A stretch of 64,000 bases of DNA from Heliopora coerulea (GCA_030142905.1 JASJOG010000139.1:330501-394500); one strand, 5' to 3'; numbered from the stretch's first letter, positions 42,163-54,530 are shown. Numbers and translations: made by a program. Notes: a model not told the origin generated them from the letters alone.

Positions 42163-44720
42163 TATTAGACATATCAAACTCTTGCCCTATTAAGACGAGT
42201 AAGCGTCTGGCATGGCTAACGAGTGATTTAATACACGAAAAGCACCATCTTAAATTCTTACATAGAAAGGCGCGTTCAAACAATACTTCTGAGAGTTGAC
42301 TGACTTACAAGAAGGCAAAAAATCGTTACAACAGACACATAAAAAGTTCTAAACATTATTATGAAAAAAGATTACATAGCCATTCGGGTAATATAAAGCA
42401 GACCTGGAAAACAATTAATGAAATTTTGAATAAATCTTCAACTAGGAACAAAATTAATGAAATAAAAGATGAAAATGGAGAGATACTTGATGGAACATCT
42501 ATTTCAAATGCGTTTAATACTTTGTTGAATTAGGCGAAAAGTTAGCTAGTGAAATTCCTCAATCTAATGTTTCCCCTATGAGTTTTTTGAATGAAATTAA
42601 TCTTCAAAAACATGCATTTCCCTATTTTCATGAAATTGCAGCCAACGATGTTCAATTACTACTTCAAAATTTAAATACCAATAAAGTATCGGGAATTGAC
42701 GGTATATCTGCAACAATTTTAAAAATAGCGGCACCATGTCTTTCGCCATCCTTCACAATAATATTTAATCAGTCTATTTTAACAGGAGTTTTCCCATATG
42801 ACTGGAAAATTTCCAGAGTCATGCCTATTTATAAATCGGAGGCCAAGGATGAAATGACAAATTACAGGCCAATATCTATAATATCGGTAGTTGCAAGAAT
42901 TTTTGAAAAGCTAATCTACAACCAGATCTATGAATATTTAAACAACTATAACTTACTAACAAATTCCCAACATGGGTCTCAGCCTCTTCATTCAACAGTT
43001 ACTGCGTTATTAGACATTACTAATAAATGGTATCAAAGTATTGATATCGGCAAAATTAATGGGGTCGTATTTTTGGATCTCAAAAAAGCATTTGATACAG
43101 TTGATCGTGATATTTTGTTAGATATAATTGGATATTATGGAATTAAGGGGTCTGCGTATTCCTGGCTAAAGTCTTATCTGTCAAACAGGACCCAGTATTC
43201 AGTGGCGTAACTATAGGGGGGGCAGGGAGGGCGGCCGCCCCCCCACACGACACTAGTATGGTCATCTGTCGGAAAATTGTAGTCCTCTGTCGGAAATTTG
43301 GGTGTTAGCTGTTGAGATAATTATATCGCGAAATTCCTGTCATGATCTTAATTCTTAATCATGATCTTAATTCGGAAAGACGTAATATAGGACAAATTAA
43401 GATGAATTTGTGTATTAGTGTATGTAAGAATGAGTAGATATGATTTATTGTAATGTAGGTTAGTTATTAAATATGGCATTTTTACGTGGCCACTCCCACA
43501 TGACCACGCCCATTTGTCGGAAAATCTTAAGTCTTGCACCCGCACTAAAAATTCCAAGTTACGCCACTGCCAGTATTGCTATGTGAATGACAACCAATCT
43601 AGCCCGCTAATAATGAAAACAGATATACCACAAGGTTCAGGCTTAGGACCGTTGTTATTTCTTATATACATCAATGATTTACCAAATTGCTTAGAAAAGG
43701 CAGAACCGCATTTGTTTGCTGGCGATACTCAAATTGCTACAGCAAGCCATGATATAAATGGAATTGTTGAAACATTGAGCGATGATTTAAATAATGTTGC
43801 GAATTGGTTGTCCGCAAACAAATTAACTGTTAATAAGAGCAAAACAGAGTATATGTTCATTGGTTCTAAGAGACGATTGAGCCAATTAACATCTAACCCA
43901 ACTATATATGTAGGAAATTTCAATATTAAAAGGGTAGAAAAGACAAAATCCTTGGGTCTGAATATAGATGAGTCTTTGAGCTGGAATGCGCACACAGATT
44001 ACATTATAAGTAAAGTCACTTACGAGATACGGTTGATTTCTCTACCTTACCAGTTATATACAAATCGTTAATCCAACCGTATTTCGATTATTGTGCACAA
44101 ATATGAAGTTGTCTTGGTAGTACATTATCAAATAAACTCCAAAAACTCCAAAATAGAGCATTTCGTATAATTACTAGAGAGAGTTATTAAACAAGATCAA
44201 CTGACATTCTAAGTAAACTAAATATTCCAAATCTTGAGCAAAGAAGAAATCAGCAACTTTCGATTCTTATGTACAAAATAAATAAGAAATTGGTCCCCGA
44301 CTATTTGGGAGATATGTTTACAAAAACCTGTGATATACATAATCATAATACTAGGCAGTCAGATGTCAATTTGGCTTTGCCAAAGCCAAGAACAAATTAT
44401 ATGAAATGCTCATTTAGCTATAGAGGCGCAGAAAATTGGAATACATTACACAATAGCCTTAAAAAATCAGAAAGCGTTCTAATTTTCAAATCTTTGCTAA
44501 GACGTAACATGAGATAATAAAATATATATGCACACATTTATCTACATGCATCGATGCACGGGTATATATATAACTGTATTTCAATATAATTTATATTTGT
44601 TTTTATTGTGATTTCTTTATCTATTAATTTTAGTTTTATTATTGTAAATAGTAGTTAAGAATAGTTTGTTAAATCTTGTAAATAAGCACGGCCAGTTGAA
44701 AGATCACTCTTTTCTTTTCT
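42163..44720 (+). pseudogene. CR1/Jockey-group LINE, interrupted by a hAT-type insertion
   Basis: From about 42215 the linker before RT is visible in broken frames. The RT proper runs 42578-43200 ([55 protein letters not shown]). It then resumes at 43578 (DIPQGSGLGPLLFLIYINDLP) after a 370-bp insertion. The active-site box reads FAGD, one Asp lost. The C-terminus (RGAENWNTLHNSLKKSESV) reaches 44517 after further stops, and an AT-rich tail runs to about 44700. It is inactive. Confidence 0.85.
43200..43569. mobile_element. 370-bp hAT-type nonautonomous element with perfect TSD
   Basis: Termini CAGTGGCGTAACT and AGTTACGCCACTG are perfect 13-bp inverted repeats, flanked by CCAGTATT on both sides (43192-43199 and 43570-43577). 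It sits in the LINE RT frame; without it and one duplication the frame is continuous. C- and G-rich tracts near the left end give GGGGGGGCAGGGAGGGCGGC. Confidence 0.92.
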
Positions 44721-44839
44721 TTTCCCTTTTTATAACAGTGAAATTGTACCGTGTTAAAATATTGTAGATAATAATAATATTCGATCAAACTTGTGCCCAA
44801 TCTGTTTCGGAACACAAATCGCGCGGCCCAGCAACAACA

Positions 44840-45121
44840 ATGGTGTCTAGACCGAAGCGAACTTTGCGACAACCTCAACGTTTTGACGATGAATTCGCTG
44901 CTCCCGAGTTAGTTCCTTCTTTGACTCGGCCTAAACGACCAAAGAAGGACAACAACCTTTATGAGATAGAGGTAACCGAGGTTGATCGGGAGAAGAAGCT
45001 GATGCGCATTCACTATAAAGGATATGAGTCACGGTTTGACGAGTGGCGACCCTATGACAGAGATGGAGAATATTTTCCTTTCATTCGACAAGAAAAGCCA
45101 CATGTTTTGACGGCCTTTTAA
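44840..45121 (+). CDS. Chromo-barrel (Tudor-knot-like) domain ORF, probably TE-associated
   Basis: 93 codons with a basic N-terminus (PKRTLRQPQRFDDEF) and a chromo-barrel-like core, YEIEVTEVDREKKLMRIHYK then GYESRFDEWRPYD. Such domains bind modified histone tails or nucleic acid in MSL3/MRG-type proteins. I associate similar short ORFs with multicopy anthozoan genes, but that is from memory. Downstream frames contain FDSRLRAE, a possible continuation after a frameshift or intron, so this may be the first part of a longer, broken protein. Host gene versus TE cargo cannot be decided here. Confidence 0.55.
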   Translation: MVSRPKRTLRQPQRFDDEFAAPELVPSLTRPKRPKKDNNLYEIEVTEVDREKKLMRIHYKGYESRFDEWRPYDRDGEYFPFIRQEKPHVLTAF

Positions 45122-45672
45122 CTGAGTTCCCTCCCGATTTTGATTCACGTTTGAGAGCCGAATAAAGGGAATATATCTTCTTCTTAAACACATTTAATAT
45201 CCGACTGCCAATGATAACACCCCGTATTCCTGACTTTAGCAGTATGTCGTCAACAACAGCAGCTAACCACGATTCGTATGTCTCCCCGTCATCTCGATTG
45301 CTCTCTTTGGATAGTGTATAAATCAATAAACTACAGTATAGAGATATGAAGTAAGAAATTGTTAGTGTGGCAGAATAGTTTTAATTAAATTAGTAACAAA
45401 GAACCTGTTGTAAACAACTAATCATTATACTGGACAACAAGGAACCATTGTAAGCCAACCTGGACATTGACCCTAAAGGCTAGGCTTGGCACTTGTCCTT
45501 TGGATAGCGTCGAAGCAGGTTGTAAAGTATTCGCAGACTGTCCAACCTGCTCAGCATGTCAAAGTGGGACACCTTTTCAAAACTTAACCAATGTCATTTT
45601 GTGTGAAGTGGCATGCATAATGTCTTGCACAAAAAAAATAAATTTATTATAATGTCATAAAATTTAACTGAT
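45122..45672. other. Region between chromo-barrel ORF and hAT gene
   Basis: May contain decayed remains of the chromo-barrel gene (to about 45330) and the unrecognised 3' end of the hAT element. No clear inverted terminus was found. Confidence 0.35.
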
Positions 45673-47856
45673 TCAAGCATTGCTGTATGAACCATGCTCT
45701 TCGTTGTATTGCCTGACTGCTGATTTGTTTATTTCAAGCAAGGCCTTTGGTGGTTTAAAGCTAAAACAGTCTTCATCTACATTCAGCTTCAACGCCAGTG
45801 AAGAGGCCACAGTGGTGCGTTCAAGATGACTTCTGTCTTCCGAATCAATTTTTCGGACCATAGAGAAACATCTTTCACTGTCAGCGTTGCTGGCTGGCAA
45901 TGCCAGAAGTGCGCGTATGAGCACAAGAAGGGTGCTGTAGACAGGCTGGTTGGTATCAACAGTGCGAATCTCGTGAACTGAAGCCCAGAACTCATCAACA
46001 TCCATACCAGTAGCAGAAGTTGGCAAACTGGCCATCTGAAAGTCAAGTGCCTCAGTTCTTAGAGCATCCAACTTGTCACCTAACTCTAATTGTGGAAAGT
46101 GCTGGGCAAGACGAACTATGATGTTTGGAAAATTATTAAGGGTCGTTCTCTCCTCGGGATTTAGCACTCTCAGGTCAGAGAGCAGTGTGGAGTTAAAAGG
46201 AAACCTCTTCAGAAGTTTGCAGATGAATGCTTCATAAAAAAGACAGACATGCTCAAGAAAGACCTGAACCTCACTGTGTTGCCCATCCTCTTCCATTGCC
46301 ACGGCTAGTACGCGAGCGTCTTGTCCGATTTCAAGCTCAGCATCTTCAACCTGATTGCTACGATCATTGTACAATGTTGCTGTGATATCTGATGTGCAAA
46401 TGCGTTCCACCTTCACAAAGCAACGAAGAATACGCTTTGTAAGCTTATTGATTTCTGGGTGCAGTCGGTGAATGGTGGTATGAGTTGTGGCTTGAAAAGC
46501 AACATTGAACGCATTGATGGTTGGCAGGAGGAAATTGAGAAAGAGTAGATATAGCTTTGTCTCGTCACACAGCTGATTCTTGATGGTTCTCACTCGGCCT
46601 GGTTTCTCTGCATCATTATGACTGTAGAAATATGACACAAGTGCAGGCCACCGTTCCAAGACTCTGCTTACGACACGCAACAGACTCAGCCATCACGTTT
46701 CCACATGGCTCAAAATGGCTTTGTACTTGATGTTGACGAAGTCACAAAATGACTTGAATTCCTCTTTGCGTTTCACACTCAGATAAAAGTGGGTGTTAAG
46801 ATCTACTAAGAATGCATCTATGTTCGTAGGCAGGGTCTTCACAGCTGCCTTGACTGCTAGGTTTTCCAGATGACAGATGCAACCAAAATCAACCAGACTG
46901 GGTTGTTTTTCCTTTAGGTACTTCACAACTCCATTTCTCTGCCCCTTCATGGTGTTACAAGTGTCACTGTTGAAGGCCACCAGGTTAGCATAAGTGAGAC
47001 CACTCTCTTTTAGGCAATCATCAAGCTTAGCAAATATTGCAGCAGCAGTGCCATCATTGGCGGTTGGTAGGGCTACGAATCTAGTTACAGCCCTCATCAC
47101 ACGATGATCAAAAAACCTGACAAGAATAACCAAATCTTTTGCTTCAACACCTCTGTCGTTGGATTCATCAATTAACAGGCTATAAGAAACGGGACTAAAG
47201 ATTGAGTGATTGCCAGTGAGGGTAGATAGCAGCTCATCTTGACAGAACCTGCTGTTTCCCTTTCTTACCAAGACTATTGTCTTGGTCCTTGAGCACTGGA
47301 ACTGCTTGGCAATATCTGAATCAGGAAACATGGACTTCACCAGCTTAGTGAAATGGTCTCCAGTACGAAAGGACATATTGTGCTCGGCAACAAACTGCAC
47401 AAATTGAGCTTCGGCACTGAGTACCTGCATTTTCTGTTCTTCTTGTTTATCCCTTGCTGCTTTTGCTACTTGGCTTTCACCGAATCCAAACGCTTCCAAC
47501 CTAGTCGTCTTCTTGGTGGATTCTACTGCTTTGTTGTGCCCAGTACTTCTGAAATGCCGACGTACATCGTAGGCTCCGCCGTGAATAACGCTGAAGGATG
47601 TTCTGCACTGCTTGCAATATGCCTTCTCATCGCCGTCCTTCCCAGAAAGCACACTGCCCTGGCACGTCTTAGTCTCTCCGTTGTATACGATTTCGAACTC
47701 CTCTGATTGCCACGAAGAAGAAAACGAGCACATTCGCTTTGATTTCCTCGCAGAAGGCTGCTCCGATGTTGAGGCAGAACGTTTAGACGCCATGACGCTA
47801 GACAGCGCGCTAGGCCAGTGTTTCCACTCCAGCAATGTAAAATTTCCCTTTTGCAC
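45673..47856 (-). pseudogene. hAT-superfamily transposase gene, near intact with one in-frame stop
   Basis: One minus-strand frame of about 727 codons is broken only by TGA at 46693-46695. N-terminal zinc finger of TTF/BED type (YCKQCRTSFSV...DVRRHFRSTGH). Catalytic blocks: SLLIDESNDRG (first Asp), AFNSDTCNTMKG (second Asp), CICHLENLAVKAA (CxxH), and C-terminal PASNADSERCFSMVRK (Glu and dimerisation domain). The stop is CGA-to-TGA-like, at the Arg expected before WLSL, consistent with CpG decay. No other lesion is seen, so it is young. Its terminal repeats were not recognised. Confidence 0.88.
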
Positions 47857-47872
47857 GTCAGATATGTCCTAC

Positions 47873-48120
47873 TAGAGAGCTTAAGCAAGCGACGTTTTCG
47901 TCAACGCGGACGCCAACCGGAAATAAATCAGAGCCGTTAAAAATGGCGAATGATGACGACAGCCGTTCTTGTTTGAAATCAAGAACGGCAGTCAATGAAG
48001 TTTGCCGTTCTTGATTTCAAATAAGAACGGCTGATGTCAGCATTCGGCATCTTTAACGGCTCGGATCTATTTCCGGTTGGCGTCCGCGTTGACGAAAACG
48101 GCGCTTGCTTAAGCTCTCTA
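47873..48120. repeat. Long palindrome with hairpins inside its arms
   Basis: Two 118-bp arms (47873-47990 and 48003-48120) are complementary with few mismatches around a 12-bp spacer. They start TAGAGAGCTTAAGCAAGCG, with TA or ACTA at both borders. Each arm itself contains an inverted pair, GCCGTTCTTG...CAAGAACGGC. It abuts the hAT gene's 5' side and looks like a foldback MITE. Confidence 0.75.
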
Positions 48121-49380
48121 CTAATCTTCTTCCAAAGACGCCAAAATATCATTTTGGAAGGAAATTTCCTTCCAAGTGGAAGCGCTGCGCTAGCTGTCTA
48201 TGCGCTAGACAACTGCTAACTATAATCACATGGCAGGTTCTCTCCGGCACACAGTCGCCCTCCCTGCCGGTACAACACGGTTTGTACGGCCTGAGTACGA
48301 GCCTGCTCAAGCGCACGTGGTCTTGCAAGCCACAGCATTCAATAGCTTTTTCGTGAAAGTAGTTTTTATGAATCACCAGCTGTGTCCAAAGCGGGACTAA
48401 CTGCGTCCCGAACAAGGTTCGTGCGGGACGCGGGACAATTCTTGTGAAAGCGGGACGGTTGGACAGTCTGTATTCGTAAGGTGAAGAGAAGTCAGAAGTA
48501 AGCGTACGGAGAGAGTGAAATAAAAGATAGATACAGTCCCTAGTGGAATCTACTGAATTCACGAACAAGCGCCGCACAAATAGGCGAAGGTTGTGCGACA
48601 GTTAGTATTAATTTGATATATGCTATACAATTTGCAAGCTATGTATCTGAACGAAGTCAAACAAGTAAAAAATATAAATATGAAGAAATATTTTACAATT
48701 TCCTTACTTGTTTATGTCGTGAGTAAACGAAGGAGCTGAGCTAAAGAAAATTCTTTGCTCGCAATCATCGCCAACTGCCGTGACATAATGAATTAATGAG
48801 GTAAACTAGAAATACGTGCACGCAACAACCCCTCGCCCACCCTTCCAATACATCTCTCGAGAATCCAAGTAACAATGATAATTTTTCAAAATTCTCAAAA
48901 AAACAAATCCTCCTGACTATAACTGGAAGAGGACATGCAATAAAAAAAATCCACACAGAATTTGGCCGCAAATAAACAACAATCCAAACTGGAAATTATT
49001 TTATATTTAGACTGCTTATACGCATATTTACGTCTAAAATTTCAATTCTGCTTTATTAAAACAAAAGTTCGGTGAGAATAACGTTCAACGGTTTAACAAA
49101 TGGTAAGATGTCCATCCTTACAATCAAATTAGTAAACAATGAATGATAGGATCAATACCCTGAATTATTTGCGGGTTTATGGTAATTCGTGTCATTTTCC
49201 AATTAGACTTTTCACTCACTTTGCCTCAAAGAAAGATTGTTTCATAAGATGACCAGACTTTCCGTCTAAAAAGTGGAGCATTCTCATAGGTTATCAAACG
49301 GATACCGGCATTACAGACAGCTCATGATTGAATATTTTTCTGACATTATTTTTGACTTTAAAAATTGATAAAATATACGT
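48121..49380. other. Intergenic, nothing firm
   Basis: A 142-codon minus-strand frame (48577-48149) has no family resemblance. TTGGAAGGAAATTTCCTTCCAA near 48150 is a short palindrome. Confidence 0.4.
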
Positions 49381-49389
49381 TACCTCAAA

Positions 49390-50600
49390 GTTGGTTACAA
49401 ATGTCTTTAAGATCTGCTATGATAAGGGTTTATGCTAATTTTCATCCGGAAGTACAAGACTTTGGTGACGAAGATGAAACGAATTACGAAATCGACGAAG
49501 TAAACAAAGAAAACTTGAACGAAATCTGCAGTTTTATCGCTGACCAAAAATCGGAAAATACAAAACATAAAACAAAATACGACAAGCAAACCTTGTGCAA
49601 GTTTTGTCGAAAGAAGAACGAGAAAAGGGAAGTAAAAGACGTACTTTTTCCAAGGCAAAACATCAATAAAAAAGAAAAATGGCGTACAAACCTGCAACTC
49701 TTGCGTATTTTCAACTAAGCATTCAGTGGCACCTCAACACAAAGGGTTTATCGGTAAATTTACACACAGACGACTTAAAACTTTCTTCAGAGGTTTTAAA
49801 CTCCTGATGAAAGCATTACCGATCGAATACGGTAAAGGTCATCCTGCACAAATCACTCTTGAAGTGAGAATAACTGAAGAGGACAACTGTTTTGTCGAAA
49901 GGATAATTTGGTGACCAAAATCAAGTAGTTTTGCAGCGAGTTACCTGGTGGCTGTTTACCTTGCATTTTTGTTTCGAGCCAGAAATACATCCTAACGTCT
50001 TCAGTGGAGCGACATTTCATAGGGAAAAAATCCTGATTGAGGAGATGAAATCTTTGTGTGGAAAGCGGAGAAAGCATCCAAAGACTGTCATGGCCTGGAC
50101 AACTCTTCTGGATGACGAGTGTTCTATCCCACCCCTCAAACAATTGACCATGAACGCTGTCCGCATAAATACTGCAAAATGCTCAAAAATAATCGTCGTA
50201 CAGAGATGGATGAACCAGAATCTTCATTCTACTTTACCAATAAACACCAGCGAAATCCAGGCGGTAATATTTTGTACAAGAAGTCTCCCTTAGGGAAGAA
50301 TGTAGTCGGGAAGCTACTTTTGAAAGCTGCTCAAAACAATTCCGTTCGCAGAACTTGTACTTCAAAGCTACTCGATTCAGACGTACCTGTGATTGTGCAG
50401 CTCAGGTAAATCGTTACCAGAACGTTAAAAGTCCTAAGGTTTATACTAATCGACATCTATTCAACTTCAGCGAAGAATGTCGTTTTAATACAGTTAGTCG
50501 CTTAGCAAATGTCCTGACAGCATGCGAGTTCCCTTACGTCTTTTGTTCATATAAATCAGAAAGAACCAAAACAAAGCGTTGCTGCAAAAAGTGAACAGTT
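49390..50600 (+). pseudogene. Crypton-type tyrosine recombinase remnant
   Basis: Pieces in shifting frames fit Crypton/KIAA1958-like tyrosine recombinases. An N-terminal part has NYEIDEVNKENLNEICSFIA (49478-49540). A C-terminal part has FYFTNKHQRNPGGNILYKKS and PLGKNVVGKLLLKAAQNN (50230-50340), then SVRRTCTSKLLD with the first catalytic Arg. The following HxxR-type and Tyr blocks (near 50395-50440, QVNRYQNVKSPKVYT) are altered. At least three frameshifts and a stop show it is dead. The family call rests on my recall of anthozoan relatives. Confidence 0.5.
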
Positions 50601-50902
50601 GGCAAATGCATATTCCAAGGAGCTAACTTTGAGAACTGCTCTGTCAAGTCATAAATTGTCCAGTTACTGAGGTAGCGAAACCAGCCGCAGGCACCAAGAA
50701 AGCCATTTCCATTGCCGGTCTTAAATCATTTTCTGGCTTCAGTGTTCAAATAATGTAAACAACTTGCGAGAGATCCATACAAGGGAAAAAAGGACGAGAC
50801 CAAATCGATTTGCTTCAATACGGTACCTAAGTACGGTTTGTTCAACAACATACCAGTCCCCGAGCTGGCACACGGCATGTTTGAGTGACCGGAATCCATG
50901 GA

Positions 50903-50934
<32 letters not shown>

Positions 50935-51000
50935 AAGATACATACACAAAGCAAAAATTTTTCTCCCTAGTAACCACGCGTGTAACAGGACTCCACGCAC
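50601..51000. repeat. Short TA microsatellite in otherwise unannotated sequence
   Basis: TATATATATATA at about 50911-50934. Nothing else recognised. Confidence 0.6.
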
Positions 51001-51013
51001 GTCAAGATTAGTA

Positions 51014-51046
51014 CCCTCGCACCGCGTTTCGCGCGGTGGGCGAGGG
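51014..51046. repeat. GC-rich hairpin
   Basis: CCCTCGCACCGCG pairs with CGCGGTGGGCGAGGG around TTTCG, with a two-base bulge. It stands out in AT-rich surroundings. Confidence 0.65.
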
Positions 51047-51049
51047 GAC

Positions 51050-52468
51050 AATACCAAAATGGAGGGAAAAATCCCCAAATGATGAAGATACAGACCCATC
51101 AGTCCGAGCTTAATTCTCGATGAATATGTATGAATTTGGTACGAAAATGCGCGCCACATAATGTACTTTCCAAATTTGGAGGTACATAGACGTCACAATC
51201 ACGTTAAGGTACGCTACTTCCAGTTTTCTTCGGCACTTCCGCTCTGCGAGGTCATTCAGGGGCGATTTTCTATACTAGCGACGTACTTATAACCCCCAAA
51301 GTCCGAGTCTGAAATGCGATAAATATAGATCAAAATGGCTGTAGTAGACGCTCCATGCATCCAATTTTCACATTCTGGAGGTACCTAAACTATATTTTTA
51401 ACGTGCGAAGTGCACGAACGAGATAACTACAAATTTTGGGCAAGTTTATATAACGGCACACCTGGGAGCATCTTCGCCAGTAACACGATATGACTTTTTG
51501 TTAACAAGGAGTTTGATATGCGTTTGCACATGACCAGATAGAATGGAGTTTATATCAAGTCAAAGTAGTGTATACAAAATCAAAACGGGTTCGATTCCCA
51601 GCCGGGGGACCAAGAGTTGCACTTATCACTGCAGGTCTCCGTTGGGTCTCAAAACGTCTTATTCTGATACTTAAGGAATTTACGAAACACAAGCGTTGTA
51701 TGGCGTAAAGAGGCAGGGTCTGCAAGTTGAAAAGTCGGTGTTGCACACATATACTACAAGCGATGAAATTTATTTTTGCGTACGTATCCTTTATTAATAA
51801 CTAGTGGATTTGTCTGGACAGGTATTGAGGGAGAGCAAAATAGAACAAATATATGAAGTGTTATGGTGGCATATAGCTCCCATATTATCGCTGATGGTTG
51901 AACGTTCCTTGCACAAAAAAGTTTTATTAAGAGGTACTAGGTTAATACATCAGAAAAGTAGGAGGGCAGATTTGACATTAGACAAAGATTCAATTTCATT
52001 CGTAAAGTGGCAACTTTGTTGGGTTTTTTTTGTTTTGTTTTGTCTTTTTGTTTTTTTTGTTTGTTTGTCTTTTTTGAATTTTTTTTCCGAAGGAGATCCA
52101 AGTGTAAACCCAGAATTTATAATAGTTTCATCAAAATTTGATCCGCTGATTAATCACATGCATACTTTTAGTGGCTCTCAAAAATGGAGCAAAATGTTAA
52201 CAAAGGTGAAAATTATAGAGCTTTTCTGACGATATCGGGTGACTTGACCACATTTCGGTACCAAACAAGTGGACTTTGCCCGCATATTCCACTCATTTAA
52301 TACCTCATGTTTTCCTTAAAGCTCCGCATACACGATGAAGTTTTCCTTGACAATTTTTATTTGAAAAAGAGCCTTGCTCAAAACTGGTCATGCCAGCTCT
52401 TGAAAAAGACAACTTATCAGTGAAAACTTGCCAGTTTGTCAAGGAAAACTTAGTCGTGTGTACAGGTC
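51050..52468. other. Intergenic, remnants only
   Basis: A lone B-box-like CGGGTTCGATTCCCAGCCGG at about 51587 suggests a SINE fragment. A T/G-rich tract lies at 52022-52085. No coding evidence. Confidence 0.4.
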
Positions 52469-52849
52469 TTAAGGTGGTCTTATACAGTAGGAATCGATAA
52501 AAAGGCAAACAATTTTACATTCTAAAAAGATGCCTTTCAACAACTTTAGCATCTCGAGAAAAGCAGAATCAAAATTTAACGTTGAATATGCATAGTACAG
52601 TTTGTATTCTTCCAACACCTTGAAGAAGGACCTAAAGGTGCTCTTCATATGCTCAATGTTTTCATAAAGTTCTTGTCTCAAGGTCAAGGCCAACTTAAAA
52701 GTTTTCAAGGGCATTTAACGTCACCGTGGGGACAGCCTTCAGGTTTGTCCCCTTAAGTGTGCTACAAGAAATCTTCAAGGTCATTCAAGGTCACGGCAAG
52801 GTCACCGCCAAAATATTCCCGAAAATAATCGTTATGTTGACCACCTTAA
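52469..52849. mobile_element. TTAA-flanked inverted-repeat element
   Basis: TTAAGGTGGTC (52469-52479) is inverted at GACCACCTTAA (52839-52849), so TTAA lies at both borders. TTAA targets occur in piggyBac and Kolobok superfamilies; the GG termini fit Kolobok better, but this is an inference from 7-bp ends. Confidence 0.5.
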
Positions 52850-54370
52850 AACGAACTATGATAAGCATCTGTAGCAAAGCAATGGAATACACCCGAACTC
52901 AAAACACCCATAAATTCACTATATTAAAATGCAGTATTGAGACAGGCCAGGCCAATGCCACTAGCTGTGTGACATTTGAACAGAATGTGGTTTCACCAGC
53001 ATTTATTGTTCTGCAAAGCAATAGTAGAACGTAAATACAGTAACGTAGTGAACTCTATTGGCGCACAAGGGCAAAACGTATCTTGTGACTCCTCTATTTC
53101 CTACTACAAACTTGAAAAATAACTTAAATGATGCCAGTGGTTGTTTGATAATCACCAAGGGGATAAAATTATAATGGCCTATGCGATATTTTCATATTTT
53201 TAATATTTATATCAAATGAACTTTTCACGACGTCTTAATTGGGGCCCAAGGGCAATTGCCTACCCTGCCACACCCCTCGCTATGCCCCTGAACACTTATG
53301 AAGTGGCTAGAATTAATAAAAGGGCCAAGTTTCCAACTTCAGAACATGAAAAAATGCATTTGCTAAATGTTTGTTGGTACACTGGGCCTAGTTGTACATT
53401 GGGTGGGCTTGGATTCGCAAGAAAGGATTATACGGGGGAAGTGCCCCGTCGACCCTCGCTTCCACCATCGATGATTGAAGGTGAGAGAGAATTAAGACAT
53501 CTAGACTTGTGAAATTGACTCCATGGCTATTTGGTCTTAAATTATTTTTCTCGTGTGAAATATTCAAGAGTTCTAACATCAGATGACATCAGTACCGGGG
53601 GGTGAGGGTCAGGGTCATGGACAAAGAATATTGGCACCCTTGTCATCCCCGAGCACCAGGGGAAGAAGGGGGGAGTAGAAGTTTTAATTGATTAGTCACG
53701 TTATGAGGTTATATGAGGTATAGTAAAGAGTCTCTACTTACTCTTAATTTCATAGCCTTGACATATTGGAGTTGTGTTAAAAATATGCCGAATATTTTGA
53801 ATTGATTTCCCAAAGGCACAATAATGTTAAACTGGGATACAATCATGAACAATCTGGTTTCTAAAAAACGCATCACAAAACTATTGAACTATACTCGTTT
53901 CTAAAATAATTATTATTAACAATAAATTATATGCCAAACACGAATTGAATGCTTTTGAATAATCCTCGAGACGAAGTCAGGAGAAATCATCAACAATCTT
54001 CACGGAACCTGAGGTGAGTAGTCACATTTTAGAATAATTACACATGTACAAGTGATTATTTGAAAGTGAAATGTCAACGACATGCTTTTAAAATTTCCTC
54101 GGAGACATTTACAAATTAATCGAACCCCCATTTTGTGTGTAATCCGCTAATTTGGGGTGTAACCACCCCTTTACTCCTGAGTAGGCAAAATCATAAAATA
54201 TCCTCAAAATGACTTTCGAACATGAAGCGCGAGCAAAACTGCGCCGAGTCCAGGGGGTCGTCTCCAGGCCCCTTATGGGGTCTAGGAAAGGTCTTGATTT
54301 GTCGAATTTTACACGACTTTTGCCCTACATTTTAAGCCTGATTCCTAATTTACTTAACCACACCTTAATT
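52850..54370. other. Intergenic, nothing firm
   Basis: CACACCCCTCGCTATGCCCCTG ends at about 53290 and resembles a right terminus of a hAT-type element, but no partner or target duplication is convincing. No genes seen. Confidence 0.35.
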
Positions 54371-54530
54371 GTTGCATTTTTTCTTCGTCTTTTCTTCATT
54401 TTTGTTCCTCATTACTTCTTTCCTTTCCTTTTCCTATTTACATTCATCCCTTTTCTTTTCTCTATGTTTTTCTTTTTCTTCTTTCTTTCTTCTTTCTTTC
54501 CTGACTCATTGACTTCCCTCGATTTTTCTC
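54370..54530 (+). repeat. Polypyrimidine tract
   Basis: About 160 bp almost entirely C and T on the plus strand (TTTCTTCTTTC-type words). Confidence 0.8.

Noticed and set aside
45081..45326. Minus-strand ORF opposite the chromo-barrel downstream region
   Set aside because: Plausible codons on both strands, but no family match; kept only as uncertain flank.
48149..48577. 142-codon minus-strand ORF beside the palindrome
   Set aside because: No motif; overlaps the palindrome's flank and GC-richer intergenic sequence.
53038..53290. hAT-type element from CAGTAACGTAG to CTATGCCCCTG
   Set aside because: Ends match weakly and the flanking 8-mers differ.
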